33,075 bases of DNA from Erysipelotrichaceae bacterium (lineage in GTDB: Bacteria > Bacillota_I > Bacilli_A > Erysipelotrichales > Erysipelotrichaceae). The notes beneath the pieces are model-generated. The model was not told the origin of the DNA, ran no database searches, and saw nothing but the letters and a program-made list of their open reading frames with translations. Position 1 is the first letter of the stretch, and every line of letters starts with the position of its first letter. Shown here one piece after another: positions 15,969 to 22,579 of the stretch. The position numbers and the translations under genes are program-made. The stretch covers positions 1 through 33,075 of the forward strand of contig JAFRLB010000008.1 in assembly GCA_017431405.1 (NCBI GenBank). Direction: 5' to 3'.

Positions 15969-16976
15969 TTATTTTTCAAATGGCTTTAAGTTCTGAACAC
16001 AATCCTTAGGGAAGATTCTGACTTCATTATTATCCAGGTCAATGAGGATGTACTTGTCATTACCCATGCCAAGTTCCTTCATGTAGCTTAACTGACGTAA
16101 GCCGTGACGTGATTCAATTCTTTCCTTCAGAGCGTGATTTTCTTCAGCACTCATGGCATATACGATGTCTACGCATGCCTGGTCAATGGCCAGGATGTCT
16201 GTAGAAGCTAAGATACCAACGTTAGGTGTAACAACTGGTGCTGCTTCAACGCCTGCACAGTCACAGTCAACTGACATGTTACGCATTACGTTAACGTAAG
16301 TAACATTCTTGCCAAAGTAATCAATGGTAGCCTTTGTTGATTCAGCGATCTTTTCCATTAATTCTTCTTCGTTTACACCCCACATGTCTGCTTCGCCTTC
16401 ATGAGAGTGAATCCACTTTTTACCGATTCTGCCGTCTGCACAGCCGATACCGATATTCTTGTTGGAGCCACCGAAACCGCCCATTGTATGGCCTTTAAAA
16501 TGGGTCAGAACAACTAAGTTGTCATACTTTGTCATGTGACTTCCTACTGACATGTTTTCAAACCATTTGCCGTCTTTTACAGGCAACAGTGTTGTGCCAT
16601 CTTCATCTGTAATGTCAACAGAGCAGAAATTCCAGCCGTTGATTTCCAGTGTCTTTCTGTGACGTTCTGTAGTGTAACGGTCACCCTTGTAGTAAGTGTT
16701 GGTTTCAATGATCGTTGCGTCAGGAAGCTCCTCTTCAACAAATTCCTTGATCCATGTTGGAGGAATGATATTTGGGCCATGAGGCTCACCTGTATGCAGC
16801 TTGATGGCTGTCTTACCGCATTCACAGATGTTTCCATCAACTTTTTCGTACGCTTTCATTAATCCGGCAGGTGATAAATCTCTGGTAAAATATACGATTG
16901 ATTCATTACCTGTTCTCTTTTCGAATGGAACATAAACGTTTCCGTTCTTTCCTGCTTTTACTTCAACATCTGACAT
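15969..16976 (-). CDS. DUF362 domain-containing protein
   Basis: A 335-residue cytoplasmic DUF362 protein. Family signatures include AIKLHTGEPHGPN near residues 57-69, VVLTHFKGHTMGGFGGSNKNIGIG near 155-178 (two short blocks), and a Cys cluster DCDCAGVEAAPVV near 238-250. The C-terminal ILASTDILAIDQACVD is also typical. Longer DUF362 proteins carry a 4Fe-4S ferredoxin domain; that classical CxxCxxCxxxC module is absent here. The biochemical role is unknown. A strong AGGAGGG site precedes the ATG and a TATAAT lies about 30 bases upstream. It appears to be a single-gene unit bounded by hairpins on both sides. Confidence 0.88.
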   Translation of the reverse strand: MSDVEVKAGKNGNVYVPFEKRTGNESIVYFTRDLSPAGLMKAYEKVDGNICECGKTAIKLHTGEPHGPNIIPPTWIKEFVEEELPDATIIETNTYYKGDRYTTERHRKTLEINGWNFCSVDITDEDGTTLLPVKDGKWFENMSVGSHMTKYDNLVVLTHFKGHTMGGFGGSNKNIGIGCADGRIGKKWIHSHEGEADMWGVNEEELMEKIAESTKATIDYFGKNVTYVNVMRNMSVDCDCAGVEAAPVVTPNVGILASTDILAIDQACVDIVYAMSAEENHALKERIESRHGLRQLSYMKELGMGNDKYILIDLDNNEVRIFPKDCVQNLKPFEK

Positions 16977-17018
16977 AAGAACCCTCCTTTTGTTTAGTAA
17001 TATAATTATATAATGAAT

Positions 17019-17046
17019 AAAACGAGTTTAAAATATTTAAACTCGT
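17019..17046 (-). terminator. Terminator after tRNA-Leu
   Basis: On the minus strand an eleven-pair stem (ACGAGTTTAAA/TTTAAACTCGT) with a three-base loop is followed by TTTT. It ends the veg/tRNA-Leu transcript. Confidence 0.85.
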
Positions 17047-17057
17047 CTTTTTCTTAT

Positions 17058-17142
17058 TGGTGCACCAGGTGAGACTTGAACTCACACGACTCTCATCATA
17101 CGCGTCTGAGACGTACGCGTCTGCCTATTCCGCCACTGGTGC
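17058..17142 (-). tRNA. tRNA-Leu (CAG)
   Basis: An 85-base class II tRNA with acceptor GCACCAG/CTGGTGC, discriminator A, encoded CCA, a long variable arm and anticodon loop CTCAGAC (CAG). It begins three bases after the veg stop codon with no promoter of its own in between, so it appears to be released by processing from the veg mRNA. Confidence 0.95.
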
Positions 17143-17145
17143 TTC

Positions 17146-17406
17146 TTACTCATCAGCAGGTGCTAAGCTGATTCCACCGGTCATGACATCTGAGTACGTA
17201 AATGAAGATTTAAACTTCTGTCCCTTACGTTCATATTCAAATGTAAAGATGTTACCGAAGGCAGCGGTTATTACACCGACATCACTTATTTCCCTACCCC
17301 TGTTATGATACGTGATTTTTACTGTCTTGTAAAGTAAATTCTTCACTTGTTCTTGCGTAACACTCAGATTATTTGCCTTAACACTCTTATTCCCTCTTGG
17401 GCTCAT
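17146..17406 (-). CDS. veg: Veg family protein
   Basis: An 86-residue protein matching the Veg family (PF06257) in length and pattern. After a polar N-terminus it shows KTVKITYHNRGREISDVGV, ITAAFGNIFTFEYE and FKSSFTYSDVMTG, corresponding to the basic GRR turn, GV strand and SYxDV motif of B. subtilis Veg. Veg is a small beta-barrel protein that promotes biofilm formation in B. subtilis and is strongly expressed; its molecular target is unclear. A GTGAGGA site lies seven bases before the ATG. The leader contains a promoter, a 17-bp inverted repeat and a 15-codon upstream ORF. tRNA-Leu follows in the same transcript. The family call rests on pattern memory and is fairly strong. Confidence 0.8.
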   Translation of the reverse strand: MSPRGNKSVKANNLSVTQEQVKNLLYKTVKITYHNRGREISDVGVITAAFGNIFTFEYERKGQKFKSSFTYSDVMTGGISLAPADE

Positions 17407-17416
17407 CTGTCTGTCC

Positions 17417-17464
17417 TCACAATCTAAGGGTTAATAAATAAGCATGAATTACTGAGTAATTCAT
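17417..17464 (-). CDS. Candidate leader peptide upstream of veg
   Basis: A 15-codon ORF with the product MNYSVIHAYLLTLRL starts eight bases after a GGAG site, and its TGA overlaps the veg Shine-Dalgarno sequence. Four of the last six residues are Leu. Its start codon lies within the long inverted repeat at 17437-17471, so folding would hide it. It could couple veg translation to initiation or leucyl-tRNA supply; this is inference from layout only. Confidence 0.4.
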   Translation of the reverse strand: MNYSVIHAYLLTLRL

Positions 17465-17471
17465 GCTTATT
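17437..17471. repeat. 17-bp perfect inverted repeat in the veg leader
   Basis: AATAAGCATGAATTACT and its exact complement surround a single central base, giving a long hairpin in the veg 5' UTR. There is no T-run after it on the minus strand, so it is not a standard terminator; it may stabilise the mRNA or control the leader ORF. Confidence 0.8.
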
Positions 17472-17491
17472 CTCCAGTAATCCTTGTTAAT

Positions 17492-17520
17492 ATTTTAACA
17501 AACATTACTTTTTTAGTCAA
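17492..17520 (-). promoter_or_regulatory. Promoter of veg/tRNA-Leu
   Basis: On the minus strand TTGACT (17515-17520) and TAAAAT (17492-17497) are spaced by 17 bases. The -35 box begins just after the stop codon of the vWA gene. Confidence 0.75.
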
Positions 17521-17522
17521 TT

Positions 17523-18146
17523 TTAATGCCTTTTTGCGTAGTCTTCGTCAATTTCCCTGGACCAGCCGGCATCAATTTTTCTGGTTTCCCTGAATTCCTT
17601 GATAGCCTTATCAAGAGTGACGTAGTTGTTCATGATGCCCTGGGAGTCATTCATGAAGTTGGCTGCTCTCTCTGGGTTTACGCCAAACTTTCCAGCGGTT
17701 TCCTTAGCATCAATGTTGGCACCCAGGAAGATGAATTCCCAGCCTTCCTTCTTCTGCTTTTTAATCAGTTCTTTCAGTTTTGCGTAGGTGTATTCATGGC
17801 TGGAGTTTTCATAGCCATCAGTAGTAATCACAAAAATCACATTACTGCCTTCTGCCTTTTCATGCTTTATTTTCTGAATGGTATAGCCTACGGCATCCAA
17901 TAAGGCCGTAGCGCCTCTGACATAATACTGATCCTCAGTAATAGGACGGGCCTTGGCCAAGTCGATTCTGTTATAGAGCAGTTCATACCTGTCATCAAAG
18001 AGGACTGTTGTCAGATAGGCCATTCCTTCATTTTTCTTCTGCTTGGCAAGCATGCTGTTGAAACCACCGATGGTATCCTTTTCCAAACCGGCCATTGAAC
18101 CGCTGCGATCTAAGACAAATACTAATTCCGTTACATTGTTTTTCAT
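17523..18146 (-). CDS. von Willebrand factor A domain protein
   Basis: A 207-residue cytoplasmic protein made almost entirely of one vWA domain. MIDAS metal-binding residues are visible: DRSGS near residue 13, the Thr of RGATALLD near 80 and TTDGYEN near 112. The C-terminus, with FLGANIDAKETAGKFG and RAANFMNDSQG, resembles the small TerY-like/vWA proteins of Firmicutes. Its partner and role are unknown. I place the start at 18146 (MKNNVTELVFV) because GGAGG lies eight bases upstream; a longer frame to 18185 lacks a better site. The ribosome binding site is part of an inverted repeat (18151-18182). A macro-domain gene lies 75 bases upstream on the same strand. Confidence 0.9.
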   Translation of the reverse strand: MKNNVTELVFVLDRSGSMAGLEKDTIGGFNSMLAKQKKNEGMAYLTTVLFDDRYELLYNRIDLAKARPITEDQYYVRGATALLDAVGYTIQKIKHEKAEGSNVIFVITTDGYENSSHEYTYAKLKELIKKQKKEGWEFIFLGANIDAKETAGKFGVNPERAANFMNDSQGIMNNYVTLDKAIKEFRETRKIDAGWSREIDEDYAKRH

Positions 18147-18150
18147 TAAA

Positions 18151-18182
18151 ATATCCTCCATTTCTTTACAAACAGAGGATAT
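18151..18182 (-). promoter_or_regulatory. Inverted repeat covering the vWA ribosome binding site
   Basis: On the minus strand ATATCCTC and GAGGATAT, separated by 16 bases, can pair so that the GGAGG of the vWA gene is sequestered. This could repress translation until the stem is opened, but no ligand or trans-factor is evident. Confidence 0.45.
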
Positions 18183-18221
18183 CATTTATTCATTATCTAA
18201 CGGTCGCCGGTGAAGCGACAT

Positions 18222-19205
18222 TTACAAAGTTGCGCCGGTAAAGTGGAACAGCGTTTCATTCAGATCATATATATCATAGTTTCTCTCAATAAGGAAATAT
18301 TCTACGATGAGATCTGTCTTATTACTGCGTGACAAGGCAAAACCGGCTGTTTCCAGCAAGTCAATTGCTTCATCTCTGGAAAGCCTAAGAGCAATGCAGA
18401 AAGAGAGAACCGTTGCCTTGGAAGGCTTGTAGTCATTGTTGCTCCTGATCTTGGAAAAGAGTTTTCTATCAATGTTGGCTCTTTTATATGTTTCAACATC
18501 ACTCATGCCCTTCTCATCGATCAGCCTTAATAACATGTGAGAGAATGACTCATCAACGTCATTGACCAGATCCTTCAGCTTACGCTCATATGGTATAGCC
18601 TGATCAATAACCAGTTCCCTCTTTTTTTGCTTAATGCTTAACAAAGGAGCCGGGATACTTTTAAGACCTTCGTTGTATTCTACAAAATTACTGTCCAGAT
18701 ACCTTTTAACTGCTACGATTGATTTTGAGCTGCTTATAAAGTTTTTGGCATCATAGAAGACCAGATAAACGGTCATTTCATTATCATTAAGAAACTGCTC
18801 TATTTCACTGCTGGCAACACTTATTGCCTCATCCTTAGGATAGCCATATATGCCTGAGGAAATGACCGGGAAGGCAATGGAGTTTACTCCTTTTTCCTTA
18901 GCCAGTTCCAAAGCACTGCGGTAACAGCTTCTTAAAAGTTCCTCTTCACCATTATTACCACCCTGATAAATTGGGCCTACCGCATGAATGATGTATTTGC
19001 TCAGATCAAAACCAGGTGTTATGACAGCTTTGCCGGTATCACAGTGGCCAATCTTATTACAGGCTTCCGTAAGCTTGGCTGAGCCTGCCTTATCAAAAAT
19101 GGCACCACAAACCCCGCTACCCTCACGTAGCCATTCATTGGCAGCGTTAACGATGGCGTCGCACTTCATCTTCGTAATGTCACCACGTACCAGTTTTAAT
19201 GTCAT
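18222..19205 (-). CDS. Macro-domain (ADP-ribose-binding) protein with C-terminal helical domain
   Basis: A 327-residue protein with an N-terminal macro domain (residues 1-150). The ADP-ribose-binding features are GDITKMKCDAIVNAANEWL (8-26), GSGVCGAIFDKAG (29-41), HAVGPIYQGG (74-83) and PVISSGIYGYP (108-118). Such domains bind or hydrolyse ADP-ribose adducts or O-acetyl-ADP-ribose. The remaining half is a conserved helical region (DEKGMSDVETYKRANIDR, then KIRSN, then SFCIALRLSRDEAIDLLE) that resembles a helix-turn-helix-like module often seen fused to signalling domains in Firmicutes. Its start overlaps the stop of the HAD gene by four bases, indicating an operon with gph and perhaps the vWA gene. 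Confidence 0.88.
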   Translation of the reverse strand: MTLKLVRGDITKMKCDAIVNAANEWLREGSGVCGAIFDKAGSAKLTEACNKIGHCDTGKAVITPGFDLSKYIIHAVGPIYQGGNNGEEELLRSCYRSALELAKEKGVNSIAFPVISSGIYGYPKDEAISVASSEIEQFLNDNEMTVYLVFYDAKNFISSSKSIVAVKRYLDSNFVEYNEGLKSIPAPLLSIKQKKRELVIDQAIPYERKLKDLVNDVDESFSHMLLRLIDEKGMSDVETYKRANIDRKLFSKIRSNNDYKPSKATVLSFCIALRLSRDEAIDLLETAGFALSRSNKTDLIVEYFLIERNYDIYDLNETLFHFTGATL

Positions 19206-19846
19206 TGTTCAATCACCTTCAATATGTCAGCCGGTTCATCACAGAGCACTGTTGCCCCATTCTTCTTCAGAGATTCAACGCTTCTGAACCCCCAGGTTAC
19301 TGAAATACAGTCAATTTTACAGTTCTGCGCCGTAAGGATGTCAACTTCTGAGTCACCCACATAGACGCAGTCTTTAAGCTTAACACCTAATTGCCGGCAA
19401 GCTTCTTCGACAGTATCAGGAGCAGGCTTTTTTCTGATGCCCTCTTTTTCTCCTATGGCAACATCCAGTATGCCCTTAAAATACAGTTCCTTTAATTCAT
19501 CAACCGCAAACTGGGCTTTATTGGAAACTATGGCACAGCTGATGTCTCTCTTCTTAAGTTCGTCTATTAATTCAAATATGCCCGCATACGGTTTGGTAAA
19601 GTCATTACAGTGGATGGCATAGTGCTGTTTAAAGTCATTAAATACCTTTTCAAAATCAGTTTCATTATCCCCGACTGCCAGTTCCATTAATCTTCTCACC
19701 CCGTTACCAACAAACTGCCTTACCTCATCCAGACTTCTTTGCGGTAAACCGTTTACTTTCAATGCATAATTGGTACTGTTTGCCAGATCCTGCAAGGTAT
19801 CTAATAATGTTCCATCCAAATCAAATATGACTGCCTTATACTTCAT
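19202..19846 (-). CDS. HAD-family phosphoglycolate phosphatase-like hydrolase
   Basis: A 214-residue HAD hydrolase of the phosphoglycolate phosphatase type. HAD motif I FDLDGTLLDT starts at residue 7, motif II is near CAIVSNKAQ, the Lys is in GIRKKPAPD, and motif III/IV is YVGDSEVDIL. The cap region is helical, as in Gph/PpaX. Pyrophosphatase PpaX is a possible alternative. The start at 19846 is chosen because AGGAG lies seven bases upstream; a longer frame would run into tRNA-Arg. The ribosome binding site abuts the CCA end of that tRNA, so tRNA 3' processing should leave an mRNA with a leader of only about ten bases. The stop overlaps the macro-domain gene. Confidence 0.88.
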   Translation of the reverse strand: MKYKAVIFDLDGTLLDTLQDLANSTNYALKVNGLPQRSLDEVRQFVGNGVRRLMELAVGDNETDFEKVFNDFKQHYAIHCNDFTKPYAGIFELIDELKKRDISCAIVSNKAQFAVDELKELYFKGILDVAIGEKEGIRKKPAPDTVEEACRQLGVKLKDCVYVGDSEVDILTAQNCKIDCISVTWGFRSVESLKKNGATVLCDEPADILKVIEQ

Positions 19847-19856
19847 TGTTAACTCC

Positions 19857-19933
19857 TGGCGCGCCAGACAGGACTTGAACCCGCAACCTTTTGAATCGGA
19901 ATCAAATGCTCTATCCAATTGAGCTACTGGCGC
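19857..19933 (-). tRNA. tRNA-Arg (CCG)
   Basis: A 77-base cloverleaf with acceptor GCGCCAG/CTGGCGC, discriminator G, encoded CCA and anticodon loop TTCCGAT (CCG). It is directly followed by the ribosome binding site of the HAD gene, with which it appears co-transcribed. Confidence 0.96.
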
Positions 19934-19944
19934 ATTTTCAATTT

Positions 19945-19950
19945 AGTATA
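19945..19950 (-). promoter_or_regulatory. -10 box for tRNA-Arg and downstream genes
   Basis: TATACT preceded by TG one base upstream (extended -10) lies eleven bases before tRNA-Arg; no clear -35 is visible. Confidence 0.5.
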
Positions 19951-19992
19951 ACACATTTTTAAGGTGACCTTGTAGAAATCAAGGTTCAATAA

Positions 19993-20001
19993 TGCTAAAA
20001 T
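19993..20001 (+). promoter_or_regulatory. Extended -10 promoter of mscL
   Basis: TGCTAAAAT matches an extended -10 element, 25 bases before the mscL ATG; the -35 region is weak. Confidence 0.5.
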
Positions 20002-20026
20002 CAAAATATAGTTAAGGAGGAAAATT

Positions 20027-20425
20027 ATGAAAAAGTTTTTTGAAGAATTCAAAGAATTCGCAATTGGCGGTAATTTAATTGATATGGCTGTTGGTGTTAT
20101 CGTAGGCGGCGCCTTCAACAAGATCGTTGGATCTTTAGTAGCTGACATTTTCACACCAGCTCTTGGCTTGTTATTCGGTGGCACTATTGACTTCTCAGAA
20201 ATGAGAATCGGTGGCGAAAACGGCATCTTGATCGGTAACTTCATTAACGCAGTCATCACATTCTTATTAACAGCTTTATGCTTATTCACTTTGATTAAGT
20301 CAATCAACGCTGCTAAGAGAAAAATGGCTAAGCCTGAAGAACCAGCAGAAGAGCCAGCTCCAGCTGAACCAAGTGATGAAGTTAAGTTATTAACTGAAAT
20401 CAAGGATTTATTAGCTAAGAAGTAA
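20027..20425 (+). CDS. mscL: Large-conductance mechanosensitive channel
   Basis: A 132-residue MscL, the homopentameric channel that opens under membrane tension to release solutes during osmotic downshock. The conserved N-terminal FKEFAIGGNLIDMAVGVIVGGAF (two short blocks) includes the amphipathic helix and the pore-lining TM1 with its GxxxG-like pattern. TM2 lies near residues 74-95. The C-terminal helix contains a Pro/Glu/Ala-rich linker (about 102-116) before the LLTEIKDLLAKK bundle. An AAGGAGG site precedes the ATG. It is a single gene, ended by a perfect palindromic terminator shared with cls. Its sequence is unusually rich in A-ending codons, consistent with high expression. Confidence 0.97.
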   Translation: MKKFFEEFKEFAIGGNLIDMAVGVIVGGAFNKIVGSLVADIFTPALGLLFGGTIDFSEMRIGGENGILIGNFINAVITFLLTALCLFTLIKSINAAKRKMAKPEEPAEEPAPAEPSDEVKLLTEIKDLLAKK

Positions 20426-20433
20426 GAAAGTAC

Positions 20434-20457
20434 AAAGGACCGGTTAACCGGTCCTTT
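20434..20457. terminator. Bidirectional terminator between mscL and cls
   Basis: AAAGGACCGG, TTAA and CCGGTCCTTT form a perfect ten-pair stem with A and T edges, suitable for both convergent genes. Confidence 0.85.
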
Positions 20458-20460
20458 ACT

Positions 20461-21987
20461 TTACATTAATGGAGCAAACAGCTTTATTACTGAAATAATG
20501 AATTCTGCAAACAGCCCCATCTTGAAATCTTCTGCTCCAACATACTTGCCCTTTGCCATGGTATCAAGCATGTCTTTTTTAATGTCCAGAATCTTTCTGG
20601 AACCATACAGATATGTTCCGTTTTCAAAGTGCAGATAAAGACTGCGGTAATCCAGATTGATGGTGCCTACCGTCGCGATGGCATCGTCACTGACAAATAC
20701 CTTACAGTGTACAAAGCCCGGTGTATACTCAACTATCTTTACCCCACCGTTTATAAGTTCATCATAGTATGATCTGGTAATTCGCCATACGATTTTCTTA
20801 TCAGGTACACCAGGTGTCAATATCCTGACGTCAACACCTCTTTGAGCTGCCAATATGAGAGCATTGACCATTTCCGTATCAATTATCAGATATGGCGTAG
20901 CGATGTATACGTAATCATTAGCCTGATTGATGATGTTAAGATAGATGTTCTGACTGGTCAGATCGTTGTCCAGTGGTGTTTCACCATAAGGAGCTATGAA
21001 ACCGTCAGTTTCAACATTCTCATTGGAAAAGCCATGCTTAAATACAGTATAGTCCTCATCTTCATGGCGTAAGGCATTCCAGTTGGTTAAGAACATGACT
21101 GTATATGACCAGACTGCTCTGCCCCTTACCATGATGATATTGTCTTTCCAATGGCCGTGCTTTTCATAGGCATTAATATATTCATCTGCCAGATTTACAC
21201 CGCCTGAGAAAACGACCTTGCCGTCAATGACCATAATCTTACGGTGATCGCGGTGGTTCATGATGATGTTAATGATTGGGTTTATTCTGTTGAAGGTGAC
21301 TGCCTTTATACCAACACTTTCAAGCTGCCTGGTATAACTGGCTGACAAGGTTCCAATTGAACCCAGGTCATCATACATTACCCTGACCTCAACCCCAGCT
21401 TTGGCTTTTTTCTTTAAGATCTCAAGAATGGAATTCCACATCTTTCCTTCTTCAATGATGAAGTATTCTAGGAAGATGAATTTTTCGGCCTTTCTTAATT
21501 CCTCCAGCATTACCGGAAAGCCATCATCACCTAATGGATAATAGTCAAAACCTTCATTACGGTAAAACGGAAAGTTATTACTTTCCGCAATATATTTGAA
21601 CTGCCCCTTGTATTCAGGAGCCTCCTTATACATTTCATCAAGCACGCTTCTGTCCTGAACATAGTTCTTTTCCGCCTTCTGAGTCTCAAACATTATGTTT
21701 CTGAAAGTCTGACTTATGAACAGATCAGCTCCTAAAAACAGATATAATGCCGTGCCAAATACCGGTTCAATTATTATAAGCAGGATCCAGATCATGTCAC
21801 TTGAAAGATGCTGGCTTCTGGTTACAAGTAATAAGACTATGATAATGCTCAGTAATCTTAAAACAGTCTCGATCCAGGCAGCCTGTTCATTGAAGAATCT
21901 GAAAACGTATATTAAGGCAATGATTTCTACTAAGGCAGAAACAATCATTAAGACTGTTCTGTTAAATACCTTTTTCAATAACTTCAT
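20461..21987 (-). CDS. cls: Cardiolipin synthase
   Basis: A 508-residue membrane-bound cardiolipin synthase of the phospholipase D family, condensing two phosphatidylglycerols to cardiolipin and glycerol. Three hydrophobic segments lie in the first ~95 residues (about 13-33, 38-57, 66-86). The two HKD motifs are HRDHRKIMVIDG (near 243-254) and HCKVFVSDDA (near 423-432). The second is followed by TINLDYRS. Between them, AEKFIFLEYFIIEEG is also typical. An AGGTAG site precedes the ATG. The stop lies next to the terminator shared with mscL. The zinc-ribbon gene ends four bases upstream of this ATG, so the two may be co-transcribed. Confidence 0.95.
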   Translation of the reverse strand: MKLLKKVFNRTVLMIVSALVEIIALIYVFRFFNEQAAWIETVLRLLSIIIVLLLVTRSQHLSSDMIWILLIIIEPVFGTALYLFLGADLFISQTFRNIMFETQKAEKNYVQDRSVLDEMYKEAPEYKGQFKYIAESNNFPFYRNEGFDYYPLGDDGFPVMLEELRKAEKFIFLEYFIIEEGKMWNSILEILKKKAKAGVEVRVMYDDLGSIGTLSASYTRQLESVGIKAVTFNRINPIINIIMNHRDHRKIMVIDGKVVFSGGVNLADEYINAYEKHGHWKDNIIMVRGRAVWSYTVMFLTNWNALRHEDEDYTVFKHGFSNENVETDGFIAPYGETPLDNDLTSQNIYLNIINQANDYVYIATPYLIIDTEMVNALILAAQRGVDVRILTPGVPDKKIVWRITRSYYDELINGGVKIVEYTPGFVHCKVFVSDDAIATVGTINLDYRSLYLHFENGTYLYGSRKILDIKKDMLDTMAKGKYVGAEDFKMGLFAEFIISVIKLFAPLM

Positions 21988-21991
21988 AATA

Positions 21992-22339
21992 CTACCTGTC
22001 TTTATCCGTTACTTCTTCATATTCCATTACCCCACCCGGTACAAAGCGGAATAACAGATATCCGACCACAAAGTTCCCAATTAATAACAGTCCAACAAGG
22101 GCAAGTGAATTCAGCATGGCATCGCCTTCAAAGTAGTTGCCATTCCAGAACAGCTCTGAAAGTCCCAGAAACATGAAAACTATTACGACAACACTTATGA
22201 ACTTGCGCTTAACAAAATACTCCTTACCGCAGTTTTCACATTTCATTACGCCATAGCGCACATTAACTTCCTTACCGCAGTTAGGACACTCATAAATATT
22301 TTTAAATGTCTTTAAATAACTATTCAAATCTTTTTTCAT
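21992..22339 (-). CDS. Zinc-ribbon membrane protein, unknown
   Basis: A 115-residue protein with an N-terminal zinc ribbon (CPNC near residue 17 and CENC near 33, a CxxC-x12-CxxC arrangement) and two membrane segments (about 45-62 and 75-98). I do not recognise a named family. The start at 22339 (MKKDLNSYLK) is chosen over a longer frame that would run through the preceding terminator and small gene. No Shine-Dalgarno sequence precedes this ATG. A perfect extended -10 (TGTTATAAT) ends six bases upstream, predicting a leaderless mRNA. It directly precedes cls and may be its operon partner. Confidence 0.75.
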   Translation of the reverse strand: MKKDLNSYLKTFKNIYECPNCGKEVNVRYGVMKCENCGKEYFVKRKFISVVVIVFMFLGLSELFWNGNYFEGDAMLNSLALVGLLLIGNFVVGYLLFRFVPGGVMEYEEVTDKDR

Positions 22340-22345
22340 ATAGTG

Positions 22346-22354
22346 ATTATAACA
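22346..22354 (-). promoter_or_regulatory. Extended -10 promoter of the zinc-ribbon gene
   Basis: On the minus strand TGTTATAAT ends six bases before the ATG at 22339, so the first transcribed base should be at or next to the start codon. It begins immediately after the T-run of the feo terminator. Confidence 0.65.
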
Positions 22355-22355
22355 T

Positions 22356-22386
22356 AAAAGTAACAGGGTACTGTATCCCCTGTTAC
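22356..22386 (-). terminator. Terminator of the feo operon
   Basis: On the minus strand GTAACAGGG and CCCTGTTAC pair around a nine-base loop and are followed by TTTT. The stem begins directly after the stop codon of the small Cys-rich gene. Confidence 0.75.
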
Positions 22387-22554
22387 CTACTGATTTCTTT
22401 TCTGCATCATTAAGGCACAACTGCCGCTGCACCCTGAGCACCCTTTGGGTCCACACGAAGGAATGCCGCTTTTCTTAGCCTTAAGCAAACTGTTTGCACA
22501 TGCATAGACAAGCAGCAGTACCAAGGCAATTATAACGATGTCTATTAATTTCAT
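22387..22554 (-). CDS. FeoB-associated Cys-rich membrane protein
   Basis: A 55-residue protein with a single N-terminal membrane helix (residues 3-22) and a Cys-rich tail, SCGPKGCSGCSGSC, containing four Cys. This is the layout of FeoB-associated Cys-rich proteins (PF12669) found at the end of many Firmicutes feo operons, which may assist ferrous-iron delivery. An AAGGAGG site lies upstream of the ATG. The gene follows feoB by 25 bases and ends in the operon terminator. Confidence 0.85.
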   Translation of the reverse strand: MKLIDIVIIALVLLLVYACANSLLKAKKSGIPSCGPKGCSGCSGSCALMMQKRNQ

Positions 22555-22579
22555 TTACATTCCTCCTTCAGAATGATTA

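Noticed and set aside
19924-20403. 159-codon frame antisense to mscL
   Set aside because: Shadow of the conserved mscL gene with no ribosome binding site; composition is low-complexity.
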